Of a DNA stretch of 64,000 nt, positions 1 to 7,158 are shown one piece after another. The stretch's first letter is position 1. Every line of letters begins with the position of its first letter. A model generated the notes under the pieces. The model saw only the letters and a program-made list of their open reading frames with translations. It was not told where the DNA came from and ran no database searches. The stretch is taken from NCBI GenBank assembly GCA_902494195.1, contig CABUSH010000001.1, positions 62,001 to 126,000 of the forward strand. The letters run 5' to 3'. The stretch is from an uncultured Collinsella sp. (GTDB lineage: Bacteria; Actinomycetota; Coriobacteriia; Coriobacteriales; Coriobacteriaceae). The position numbers and the translations under genes were made by a program.

Positions 1-1176
1 ACGCTCGAGCTCCAAGCGGTCCATCAAAAGCGGAACGGGGTACAGCGGATTGGCCTCGGCATCGGCATGCGCCGCCATCTCGGGAATGTCGGAGCGGCGA
101 ATGCCCGAGACATATTTGGGGATTCCCAGGATCTCGTTCATGCGGTCGACCCAATCGATAAAGGCCTCGGCCGCAAGACTATCCTGCGCGGTAGCCGGCG
201 CAATGCCCGCCATGCGAGCAAGATCGGCAAGCTTGGGGGCGGCGGCGTCACCATAAGCGCGAAGCATGTGCGGCAGGATGATCGCGTTGGCCAAACCGTG
301 CGGAATTCCGTATCGGCCGCCCAGACTGTGCGCGATGGCATGCACATATCCGACATAGGAGCGGGTAAACGCAACGCCCGCCTTATACGCCGCCGAAAGC
401 ATATTGCGACGAGCGCGCATGTCGTCACCATGCTCATAGGCCTCGAGCAAATTGTCGTGGATAAGCTGCACCGCCTGTCGCGCCATCTTGCGCGTATGGG
501 GCGTGGTGCTTCGCCCGATAAAGGCCTCAACGGCATGCGTCAGGGCGTCCATGCCCGTCTGCCCCGTAATGGAAGCGGGCAAGCCGCACGTAAACTCGGG
601 GTCGTGGACTGCAAAACGCGGGGTGAGCACAAAGTCGTTAATGGGGTATTTGTAGTGCGTCCCGTCATCGGTAATTACCGCCGCAAGCGTGACTTCGCTT
701 CCCGTACCGGCGGTAGTGGGAACGGCGATGAGCAGCGGCAGGCGACGATGAATCCGCAGCAGGCCGCGCATCTTGTTGATGGGCTTGTTTGGCTGCGCAA
801 TGCGTGCGCCCACGCCCTTGGCACAGTCCATGGCCGAGCCACCGCCAAAGCCGATAATGGCCTGGCAGGCGCTCTCTCGATACAGGGACGCCGCTTCTTC
901 CACGTTTGAAACCGTGGGGTTTGCACGCGTTTCGGCATAGACCGTAACGCCAATCCCCCTGCATGCGAGCGCCGTCTCGAGCGGTGCCGTGAGCCCCAGA
1001 CGGGCAATGCCGGGATCCGTCACGATAAGGACCTTCTGGATCGAGCGCTTTTGAAGCACCGCGGGCACATCCTCGGCATGCTCTAAAATGCGCGGCTCGG
1101 TATAGGGCAGGATCGGCAATGCAATGCGAAAAACCGTCTGATATGTTCGGCACCAGGCACGACGGGCTAGATGCAT
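1..1176 (-). CDS. Iron-containing alcohol dehydrogenase (partial, C-terminus outside window)
   Basis: Group III Fe-dependent alcohol dehydrogenase, a cytosolic NAD(P)-dependent oxidoreductase of alcohols and aldehydes. The reading frame is open from the ATG at 1176 to the left edge, giving about 392 residues without a stop, so the C-terminus is missing. Visible motifs are GFGGGSAMDCAKG (nucleotide binding), TTAGTGSEVT, GMDALTHAVEAF and HAIAHSLGG followed by GIPHG, which carry the usual metal-binding histidines. AGGAG lies a few bases before the ATG. Substrate cannot be told from sequence. It is transcribed away from the rubrerythrin gene. Confidence 0.9.
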   Translation of the reverse strand, partial: MHLARRAWCRTYQTVFRIALPILPYTEPRILEHAEDVPAVLQKRSIQKVLIVTDPGIARLGLTAPLETALACRGIGVTVYAETRANPTVSNVEEAASLYRESACQAIIGFGGGSAMDCAKGVGARIAQPNKPINKMRGLLRIHRRLPLLIAVPTTAGTGSEVTLAAVITDDGTHYKYPINDFVLTPRFAVHDPEFTCGLPASITGQTGMDALTHAVEAFIGRSTTPHTRKMARQAVQLIHDNLLEAYEHGDDMRARRNMLSAAYKAGVAFTRSYVGYVHAIAHSLGGRYGIPHGLANAIILPHMLRAYGDAAAPKLADLARMAGIAPATAQDSLAAEAFIDWVDRMNEILGIPKYVSGIRRSDIPEMAAHADAEANPLYPVPLLMDRLELER

Positions 1177-1320
1177 AAAGGAAACTCCTTCATTTGTTGA
1201 TAGGTCAACATTTGCTCGACCGATTGTACTCAGCGGCGGTCAAAGACGGCCTGCCAATCGTTAATCAATCAACATCTTCATATCTCAAAATTGTTTTATT
1301 AAAAATCATTCCTAATAGGC

Positions 1321-1348
1321 TTCACATTTGGTTGCATTTATGGATAAT
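1321..1348 (+). promoter_or_regulatory. Candidate sigma70 promoter for rubrerythrin
   Basis: TTCACA at 1321-1326 and GATAAT at 1343-1348 are separated by 16 bp, in the AT-rich stretch before the rubrerythrin gene. The spacing is acceptable and both hexamers are near consensus. Read by eye only. Confidence 0.35.
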
Positions 1349-1432
1349 AGGACTCGTCAAGACGCACGTCCGGAGAGGGCCCTTACGGGACCGGACGAGC
1401 GCACAATCGCCATCGATCGAAAGGATCGAATC

Positions 1433-1993
1433 ATGAAGTTTGTTTGCCCCGTTTGCGGTTATGTGGAAGAGTTCGACGGCGACCAGCTGCCCGAGGACTT
1501 CAAGTGCCCCCAGTGCGGCGTTCCCGGTTCTCGCTTCCTGAAGCAGGAGGAGGGTCAGCTCGAGTGGGCTGCCGAGCACGTCGTGGGCGTCGCCAAGATG
1601 GAGGGCGTCTCCGAGGACATCGTTGCCGACCTGCGCGCCAACTTTGAGGGCGAGTGCTCCGAGGTCGGTATGTACCTGGCCATGGCTCGCGTCGCTCATC
1701 GCGAGGGCTATCCCGAGATCGGCCTGTACTGGGAGAAGGCTGCCCACGAGGAGGCCGAGCATGCCGCCAAGTTCGCCGAGCTCCTGGGCGAGGTCGTGAC
1801 CGACTCCACCAAGAAGAACCTCGAGATGCGCGTTGAGGCCGAGAACGGCGCCACCGCCGGCAAGACCGATCTTGCCAAGCGTGCCAAGGCCGCCGGCCTC
1901 GATGCCATCCACGACACCGTGCACGAGATGGCTCGCGACGAGGCCCGCCACGGCAAGGCTTTCGCCGGCCTGCTCAAGCGCTACTTTGGCTAA
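1433..1993 (+). CDS. Rubrerythrin, reverse type (N-terminal rubredoxin domain)
   Basis: 186-residue non-haem iron peroxidase that detoxifies hydrogen peroxide in the cytosol of anaerobes. A rubredoxin-like [Fe(SCys)4] site is at the N-terminus (C5-x2-C8 and C25-x2-C28). A ferritin-like four-helix domain follows, with carboxylate/histidine ligands in [20 protein letters not shown] and MARDEARHG. Having the rubredoxin domain first marks the 'reverse' rubrerythrin architecture known from clostridia. The ATG at 1433 is preceded by AAAGGA; an upstream in-frame start at 1328 would add 35 residues with no domain. It is followed by a strong terminator and appears monocistronic. Confidence 0.93.
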   Translation: MKFVCPVCGYVEEFDGDQLPEDFKCPQCGVPGSRFLKQEEGQLEWAAEHVVGVAKMEGVSEDIVADLRANFEGECSEVGMYLAMARVAHREGYPEIGLYWEKAAHEEAEHAAKFAELLGEVVTDSTKKNLEMRVEAENGATAGKTDLAKRAKAAGLDAIHDTVHEMARDEARHGKAFAGLLKRYFG

Positions 1994-2026
1994 GCCAACC
2001 GCCTGAGACATAACCTCAAGCTCGAT

Positions 2027-2058
2027 GAGGCCCGGACCGTATTGGTTCGGGCCTTTTT
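2027..2058 (+). terminator. Rho-independent terminator after rubrerythrin
   Basis: A GC-rich stem (GGCCCGGACC / GGTTCGGGCC, one G-U pair) with a 5-nt loop is followed by TTTTT, 34 bp after the rubrerythrin stop. Confidence 0.85.
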
Positions 2059-2123
2059 CGTGCCTCACGAACTTGTTAACGCCCTGAAATAGGACCGTCT
2101 TCGGCATCGGCTTCTCGTCAAAA

Positions 2124-2246
2124 CTAAGTGAGTAGACTTTTTGGAACTTGCCGAGCAGACCATCCATATCACTTTATAAAGCCGCAGGTAAATGCCTTGT
2201 TGCAAAACGACCTAGTCGCCAAAGTGACAAAAGTCTACTCACTTAG
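2124..2246. repeat. Palindromic element, copy 1 (~120 bp, 18-bp terminal inverted repeats)
   Basis: Perfect 18-bp inverted repeats bound a 123-bp element: CTAAGTGAGTAGACTTTT at 2124-2141 and its complement at 2229-2246. The interior, including GCCGCAGGTAAAT and GTCGCCAAAGTG, is shared with copy 2 at 3545-3663 in the same orientation. The right arm supplies the last codons and the TAG stop of the neighbouring minus-strand nuclease-like gene. It could be a non-autonomous mobile element, a REP-like repeat or a 3'-UTR hairpin; the sequence alone does not decide. Confidence 0.85.
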
Positions 2247-3362
2247 ATTCGCAGCCGTCCACGATCGAGCCATTTTGTGTCTAACGGGCATCTTTCCGTC
2301 GATTACTCCCAATTTTGTCCAGTCAATGAATAGTTCAGACCGGAGTAATATCTCAGCCCTTTGCTCATCCGAGCTTTTATCACGATATTCAGCATCGAGC
2401 ATCCTGCATATGGCCTTAACGATCGCGCGGAATCTATCCTCATCCGATATCTGTCTGTGTGTCAGGAGAAGCACATCGTAGCCCATGGCCTGAAGGGCCG
2501 TCATGCGGTCAGCGTCACGCAAGCCATCCCCTGCGCGTCCGTGCGAGGCCTTTCCCTGACATTCAATGGCCACCTGTCGCCTACCGTCCGGTGAAGAAAG
2601 AAGTAGGTCGATATATATACGGGACTTTCCCACAATCGCTCGAGCACTTGTGCCTAGCATCACTTCAACATTAAGCTCTATGTCGCAAAAACCTTCGCCT
2701 CCCAGGGATCGCGGCAGTGCAAGTAGCAAATACGCCTCGACCTCAAAAGGCGACGCGGCACCCAATGGAACGAGTTGCGATACCGCCATAAATCTATTGC
2801 CGTAACGCATCCCGCAAACATCTGAACAAAAACGGTCAAGGTCTCCGCCCAAAACCAAAGCGTCTCGACGCCATAAATTTGAGGCGGTGCCGTCCTCGGA
2901 CGGGCAGCGCACCCAACCGAACGTTGTCGAAATCGCGCCCGAATCAATTGCACGCGAAAGCTCCGCCTCAAGTGCCGCCGGCAGAGCGCACACCGCAAAC
3001 AAGCCACACATCTCCGCCAATACCAAAAGAAGCTGGAGATCCGTCAGGTGCCGCGACATGATGAATGCCGTCAGTAGAGGAGACGTAATCAAAAACCCAT
3101 GCTCCGTTTCCAGCACGGATTCCCTGGGAAGCTCACCAAGAAACAGCCGCTGCCTAATGCTGACTGGACAAGTCCGTTTGTTTCTCGTCCGAACCAATGT
3201 ATACAACGGAAAACCGAGCGCGACCGCAGCCGTCGGGTTGCGGGCGAGATCATATCGCTGCCGGTCTTCTTCCGGTCGTGGAAGTGGCGGACACAAAGCG
3301 CGGACTTGAGGAGGCAAACGCCAGTACCTAAAAGCCGATATGTCACAAAGTAAATCCTTCAT
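2235..3362 (-). CDS. Nuclease-like protein with C-terminal PD-(D/E)XK/DUF559-type domain
   Basis: About 375 residues. The C-terminal third resembles DUF559/Vsr-type restriction-endonuclease folds: SRIYIDLLL, then VAIECQGKASHG, then DRMTALQAMGYDVLLLT, which looks like the D...ExQ/K...R core. The middle has SPFEVEAYLLLALPRSLGG, similar to the SPME-type segment of many Coriobacteriia hypothetical proteins. The N-terminal part may be an AbiEi-like winged helix; this is weak. I start at the ATG at 3362, since the GTG two codons upstream has no better context; neither has a clear ribosome site. The stop lies inside palindromic element 1 and copy 2 is upstream. Function unknown; a defence or mobile-cargo role is inference. 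Confidence 0.7.
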   Translation of the reverse strand: MKDLLCDISAFRYWRLPPQVRALCPPLPRPEEDRQRYDLARNPTAAVALGFPLYTLVRTRNKRTCPVSIRQRLFLGELPRESVLETEHGFLITSPLLTAFIMSRHLTDLQLLLVLAEMCGLFAVCALPAALEAELSRAIDSGAISTTFGWVRCPSEDGTASNLWRRDALVLGGDLDRFCSDVCGMRYGNRFMAVSQLVPLGAASPFEVEAYLLLALPRSLGGEGFCDIELNVEVMLGTSARAIVGKSRIYIDLLLSSPDGRRQVAIECQGKASHGRAGDGLRDADRMTALQAMGYDVLLLTHRQISDEDRFRAIVKAICRMLDAEYRDKSSDEQRAEILLRSELFIDWTKLGVIDGKMPVRHKMARSWTAANLSE

Positions 3363-3445
3363 AGGCACAGGAAAACACGAATTTCAACCCAGTCAGTCAC
3401 GCATTGGCGCGAACGCACCAAAAATGGCGCCGAACGGACTGCCAA

Positions 3446-3511
3446 GTTTTCAACAGCACTCCCCAACTGGCCAAAAGCTTGCCGAGAGCTGGACGAAGCC
3501 CTGTTGAAAAC
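3446..3511. repeat. Inverted repeat upstream of the nuclease-like gene
   Basis: GTTTTCAACAG at 3446-3456 is matched by its perfect complement at 3501-3511, around a 44-bp interior. It lies in the leader of the minus-strand nuclease-like gene and could form an RNA hairpin or be an operator. Confidence 0.55.
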
Positions 3512-3544
3512 CCCATTTTTTCTCATGCAGGAGCTTTGCGCGGC

Positions 3545-3663
3545 AAGTGAGTAGACTTTTTTGAACATCCCGAGCAGGCCGGTCATCCTGCTTTTCAAAA
3601 CCGCAGGTAAATAGCTTGCTACAAAACTGCCTGGTCGCCAAAGTGCTAAAAGTCTACTCACTT
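3545..3663. repeat. Palindromic element, copy 2
   Basis: A 119-bp element with 16-bp perfect terminal inverted repeats (AAGTGAGTAGACTTTT at 3545-3560, complement at 3648-3663). It is clearly related to copy 1 along its length and has the same orientation. The TGA stop of pdxR falls inside the right arm, so both copies sit exactly at the 3' end of a minus-strand gene. Confidence 0.85.
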
Positions 3664-5094
3664 AGGTTGCAGAGTGCCCCCCATTAGCTGCAATTCCAAG
3701 GTTGTTAGTACTTTTGGACTCAGATCGTCATACTGAACAAGAATTTGAGTTGTGTTTTCAGGGACAGATGCGCCATCGGCACACCAAAAACAGTCACCGA
3801 TATCGATAAAAGGGATGCTCGAGCGCGTGAGGGCCCGTGCAAAAGTGCTTCCGCCCGTTCTACGCTCCGCAACCACGATACAGTAAAGGCCCGCGTCTGC
3901 ATGCTCGATCGAGACTTCCCCTGCCGGAAATGCCTTCCGTACAAGCGCCACTAGGCCATCACGCGCCTCGCGGGCACGAACGCGCACGCGGTTCACATGA
4001 CGCTCGTAATCACCCGATTCCAGCAAGCGAGCCAATGCAACTTGATCTATGGAGCTAACCGACGAGGCGTAAAAACCAAGGTCGCGCCTAAACCGCTCCA
4101 TCAGCTCGTCGGGCAACACCATGTACGCTAGGCGCAACGCCGAAGACAGGCTCTTCGAAAACGTGTTGGTGTATATAACCGACTGGGCGGCATCGATCGA
4201 CGCGAGCGCGGGAATCGGCTTCCCGGCAAGGCGAAACTCACAATCAAAGTCATCTTCGATGAGATACCGACCTGGTCGCTCGGCGGCCCAGCTCAGAAGC
4301 GCATAGCGACGCGCAATGCTCGTCACAAGGCCGGTCGGATACTGATGGGACGGCATCAGGTGAAGGACATCGGTCCCGCTTTTCTGCAGAGTGCTCAAGT
4401 CCACGCCCTCATCATCCAACGGGATATGTCGAACTTTGCAGCCCATAGCCTGATAGATACGCGTCAGACGCAAATAGCCCGGATCCTCAACCGCATACAC
4501 CTTGTCCGCGCCAAGCAACTGAACCAACATGGTATCGAGCAGCTGGGCGCCCGCACCGATAACGATGTTGTTGGGGTCGACATTCATACCCCTTGTCCCG
4601 TGCAGATGGTGAGCAATTGCGCGTCGCAGCCGAGCAGTGCCCTGCGCCGGTGCGGGCGAAAAGATTTCGCGCTCGTCTTCGGATGCCAGCGTCGCCCGTA
4701 GCGCGCTTTGCCAAAGCCGCGCCGCCTCCAAAGCAGAAGGAGAAAGCGCATCGAATCGCTCGACCTGTCCGTTGACATCATGCACGCTGGGGCCCACAGA
4801 GACGGCATCTCGGTCGATGCCCTCCGCAGCCGAAGCCAAAACCGGTGCATCCGGAAGTTCGCAAGCGTAGTAGCCACGACGTGGTATTGAGCAAATATAG
4901 CCCTCAGCGAGTAACTGGCTATATGCATTCTCGATGGTAATAACACTGATTCCCAGATGACTGGCAAAGGCGCGCTTAGACGGCAAATGCTCCCCCGCCA
5001 CAATGCGTCCAGCTACGATATCATCTCGAATTTGCTGGTAAACATACTCATAGAGCGATGCTTCGCCGCGTTTTTCCAAATTGTAGTCAAGCAT
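3658..5094 (-). CDS. pdxR: MocR/PdxR-type regulator (GntR HTH fused to aminotransferase fold)
   Basis: About 478 residues. An N-terminal GntR winged helix (around residues 10-75, with LPSKRAFASHLGISVITIENAY) is followed by a type I aminotransferase-like domain. PLP-site motifs seen are DPGYLR, IEDDFDCEFR and the TNTFSKSLSSALR lysine segment. PdxR proteins sense PLP and control pdxST; the gene is divergent from pdxS-pdxT with paired repeats between them, which supports that role. The start is the ATG at 5094 (AGGTGATAGG upstream); a TTG at 5127 would add 11 residues. The stop codon lies in palindromic element 2. Confidence 0.88.
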   Translation of the reverse strand: MLDYNLEKRGEASLYEYVYQQIRDDIVAGRIVAGEHLPSKRAFASHLGISVITIENAYSQLLAEGYICSIPRRGYYACELPDAPVLASAAEGIDRDAVSVGPSVHDVNGQVERFDALSPSALEAARLWQSALRATLASEDEREIFSPAPAQGTARLRRAIAHHLHGTRGMNVDPNNIVIGAGAQLLDTMLVQLLGADKVYAVEDPGYLRLTRIYQAMGCKVRHIPLDDEGVDLSTLQKSGTDVLHLMPSHQYPTGLVTSIARRYALLSWAAERPGRYLIEDDFDCEFRLAGKPIPALASIDAAQSVIYTNTFSKSLSSALRLAYMVLPDELMERFRRDLGFYASSVSSIDQVALARLLESGDYERHVNRVRVRAREARDGLVALVRKAFPAGEVSIEHADAGLYCIVVAERRTGGSTFARALTRSSIPFIDIGDCFWCADGASVPENTTQILVQYDDLSPKVLTTLELQLMGGTLQPK

Positions 5095-5105
5095 GAGCCT
5101 ATCAC

Positions 5106-5147
5106 CTGACCTTATTAAGTCATTCAATCTGGTATTAGTCTGACCTT
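5106..5147. promoter_or_regulatory. Paired direct repeats, candidate PdxR operator
   Basis: CTGACCTT occurs at 5106-5113 and 5140-5147, in the same orientation and 34 bp apart (about three helical turns). The pair lies in the divergent pdxR/pdxS intergenic region. Paired direct sites are typical of MocR-family regulators. The second copy touches the candidate pdxS -35. Confidence 0.55.
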
Positions 5148-5174
5148 GTAATTATCTCGAAAACTGAGTATTTT
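5146..5174 (+). promoter_or_regulatory. Candidate pdxS promoter
   Basis: TTGTAA (5146-5151) and TATTTT (5169-5174) are separated by 17 bp. The proximal CTGACCTT repeat overlaps the -35, an arrangement compatible with activation by PdxR. Confidence 0.45.
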
Positions 5175-5239
5175 GTCATACCCAGCTCCCCGATAGGATG
5201 TTCCGTCAAGCAATGCACATGCCAACCAAGGGAGCAACC

Positions 5240-6130
5240 ATGGCAGAACAGAACAGCAAGGCCGACCGCGTCAAACTCAATCGCGAGCTCGCGCAGATGC
5301 TCAAGGGCGGCGTCATCATGGACGTTACCACGCCCGAGCAGGCACGCATCGCCGAGGAGGCAGGCGCCTGCGCCGTCATGGCCCTCGAGCGCATCCCGGC
5401 CGACATCCGTGCCGCAGGCGGCGTCTCGCGCATGAGCGACCCCAAGATGATCAAGGGCATCCAGGAGGCCGTCTCCATCCCCGTCATGGCCAAGTGCCGC
5501 ATCGGTCACATCGTCGAGGCGCAGGTCCTGCAGGCCATCGAGATCGACTACATCGATGAGTCCGAGGTTCTCTCCCCTGCCGATGACGTCTATCACATCG
5601 ACAAGACCCAGTTTGACGTGCCGTTTGTCTGCGGCGCCCGTGATCTGGGCGAGGCGCTGCGCCGTGTTGCCGAAGGCGCCACGATGATTCGCACCAAGGG
5701 TGAGCCGGGTACGGGCGACGTCGTTCAGGCCGTGCGTCACATGCGCAAGATCCAAAAGCAGATCCGTGACGTTGTTGCCCTGCGCAACGACGAGCTCTTT
5801 GAGGCAGCCAAGCAACTGCAGGTTCCGGTCGAGCTGGTGCGCGAGGTCCATGCCACGGGTAAGCTTCCCGTCGTGAACTTTGCCGCCGGCGGCGTAGCGA
5901 CCCCCGCCGACGCCGCGCTGATGATGCAGCTGGGCGCCGAAGGCGTGTTTGTCGGCTCGGGCATCTTTAAGAGCGGCGACCCCGCCAAGCGCGCAGCCGC
6001 CATCGTCAAGGCCGTGGCAAACTTCACCGATGCCAAGCTCATTGCCGAGCTTTCAGAGGACCTGGGCGAGGCCATGGTGGGCATCAACGCCGACGAGATC
6101 GAGATTATCATGGAAGAGCGCGGGCGCTAG
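5240..6130 (+). CDS. pdxS: Pyridoxal 5'-phosphate synthase, PdxS subunit
   Basis: 296 residues, the usual PdxS length. It condenses ribose 5-phosphate, glyceraldehyde 3-phosphate and ammonia to make PLP directly (DXP-independent vitamin B6 route), in a dodecamer with PdxT. Key features are GGVIMDV (Asp that aids imine formation), VMAKCRIGH (active-site Lys) and [11 protein letters not shown] (second Lys). The ATG at 5240 follows AAGGGAG; an upstream in-frame start at 5198 adds no conserved sequence. The pdxT start is 20 bp downstream, so the two are co-transcribed. Confidence 0.97.
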   Translation: MAEQNSKADRVKLNRELAQMLKGGVIMDVTTPEQARIAEEAGACAVMALERIPADIRAAGGVSRMSDPKMIKGIQEAVSIPVMAKCRIGHIVEAQVLQAIEIDYIDESEVLSPADDVYHIDKTQFDVPFVCGARDLGEALRRVAEGATMIRTKGEPGTGDVVQAVRHMRKIQKQIRDVVALRNDELFEAAKQLQVPVELVREVHATGKLPVVNFAAGGVATPADAALMMQLGAEGVFVGSGIFKSGDPAKRAAAIVKAVANFTDAKLIAELSEDLGEAMVGINADEIEIIMEERGR

Positions 6131-6150
6131 TCCAGCAGAAAGGATCGCAC

Positions 6151-6738
6151 ATGAGCGATTATGCAGACCAAACGGTCGCCGTGCTGGCGGTCCAAGGCGC
6201 TTTTGCCGAGCACGAGGCAAGACTATCCGGGCTTGGCGCACACTGTATTGAGCTGAGGCAGGCGGCTGATTTGAAGCAGGACTTTGACCGTCTGGTACTT
6301 CCCGGCGGCGAGTCCACCGTTCAAGGAAAGCTGCTTGCCGAGCTCGGCATGCTCGAGGAGCTTCGTGCCCGTATCGCTGAAGGCATGCCCGTCCTGGGCA
6401 CCTGCGCCGGCTTGATTCTGCTGGCGCGCGACCTTGCCGCCCACGACGATAAGGGGACGCCGCGCCTGGCAACCATGGATGTGCTCGTCGAGCGCAATGC
6501 CTACGGCAGGCAGCTCGGCAGCTTTCGAACCAAGGGGCAGGTAACCGGCATCGACGGTGAAGTGCCGCTGACGTTTATCCGCGCGCCCCGCATCGTCGAG
6601 GTCCACGGCGACGCAAAGGCCTTAGCGAAAGTCGACGGCCGTATCGTCGCCGCGCGCCAGGGCAACCAGCTCGGCGTAACCTTCCACCCCGAACTCGATG
6701 AAGACACCCGCCTCCACGAGCTCTTCCTCCAAATGTAG
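6151..6738 (+). CDS. pdxT: Pyridoxal 5'-phosphate synthase, glutaminase subunit PdxT
   Basis: 195 residues. Class I-like glutamine amidotransferase that hydrolyses glutamine and channels ammonia to PdxS. It shows the LPGGES oxyanion segment, the nucleophile Cys in LGTCAGLILL and the C-terminal His-x-Glu in TFHPELDED, completing the Cys-His-Glu triad. AAAGGA precedes the ATG. It is the second gene of the pdxST operon. The 3' side runs into a block of palindromic repeats. Confidence 0.97.
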   Translation: MSDYADQTVAVLAVQGAFAEHEARLSGLGAHCIELRQAADLKQDFDRLVLPGGESTVQGKLLAELGMLEELRARIAEGMPVLGTCAGLILLARDLAAHDDKGTPRLATMDVLVERNAYGRQLGSFRTKGQVTGIDGEVPLTFIRAPRIVEVHGDAKALAKVDGRIVAARQGNQLGVTFHPELDEDTRLHELFLQM

Positions 6739-6778
6739 GCAGAAAACAAACGAGCGTGGATTTTCGGAAGCATAGCAA

Positions 6779-6846
6779 ATGAGAGTGGATAATCTCCCAC
6801 TTTGAGCTCAAATGCAGACTCAAACCGGAAGATTATCCACTCTCAT
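6779..6846. repeat. 17-bp perfect inverted repeat after pdxT
   Basis: ATGAGAGTGGATAATCT at 6779-6795 has its exact complement at 6830-6846, with a 34-bp loop. It lies 40 bp after the pdxT stop and could be an RNA hairpin or an intergenic repeat. Confidence 0.7.
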
Positions 6847-6850
6847 ACTA

Positions 6851-6910
6851 TGTAGTCGTTGGTGACGTTCTTAAACGACTAGTCCAACAAGAACGTTCCC
6901 AACGACTACA
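6851..6910. repeat. 22-bp imperfect inverted repeat (family C, copy 1)
   Basis: Arms 6851-6872 and 6889-6910 match with two mismatches (TGTAGTCGTTGG...ACGTTCTT). The left half resembles the repeat at 58766-58850 (TAGTC-TTGG-GACGTTCTT...CTAGT), so this is a dispersed family. Confidence 0.65.
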
Positions 6911-6925
6911 TTGCGATAGACGACC

Positions 6926-6982
6926 ACGTTTGCCCAGATAAAACCGACCAAAATAAACCTGTCCCTTTTTGGCAGGTTTCGA
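6926..6982. repeat. Dispersed intergenic repeat family B, copy 1
   Basis: Contains CGTTTGCCCAGATAAAACC, then ACCAAAATAAACCTG, then TCCCTTTTTGGCAGGTT. The same string, almost unchanged, recurs at 57841-57892, and its core occurs twice in the palindrome at 33205-33306. Confidence 0.75.
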
Positions 6983-7017
6983 TCAAGGCAACGCCGATGT
7001 TTTGGTACCGACAGCGA

Positions 7018-7116
7018 AAACCCGCCAGAGCGAGCAAGGTGCCTTGAAACGAGGCGGCATTGACCTTCTGGTCATGCCGCCGAAGTTGAAAGGCAGATTG
7101 CCGCTCTGGCGGGTTT
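7018..7116. repeat. Nested inverted repeat
   Basis: The outer arms AAACCCGCCAGAGCG (7018-7032) and complement (7102-7116) are perfect. An inner hairpin at 7053-7081 pairs GGCGGCAT-TGACC with GGTCATGCCGCC. It lies between the converging ends of pdxT and the RGG protein gene and could form a cruciform or a branched RNA. Confidence 0.7.
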
Positions 7117-7129
7117 GCAGCGTCAACTA

Positions 7130-7156
7130 GTTACGCGGTTCGTAGAACCGCGTAAC
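7130..7156 (-). terminator. Hairpin just after the RGG-protein gene
   Basis: GTTACGCGGTT and AACCGCGTAAC form an 11-bp stem with a short loop, immediately downstream of the minus-strand stop at 7159. No U tract follows on that strand, so it may be a 3' stabilising hairpin and not an intrinsic terminator. Confidence 0.5.
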
Positions 7157-7158
7157 CC

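Noticed and set aside
67..909. Plus-strand open frame across the alcohol dehydrogenase region
   Set aside because: The opposite strand encodes a clear Fe-ADH with all motifs; this frame has none.
1322..2167. Open frame antisense to rubrerythrin, reaching into the palindromic element
   Set aside because: Low-complexity Leu/Gly/Val composition typical of a shadow frame, and the rubrerythrin reading is secure.
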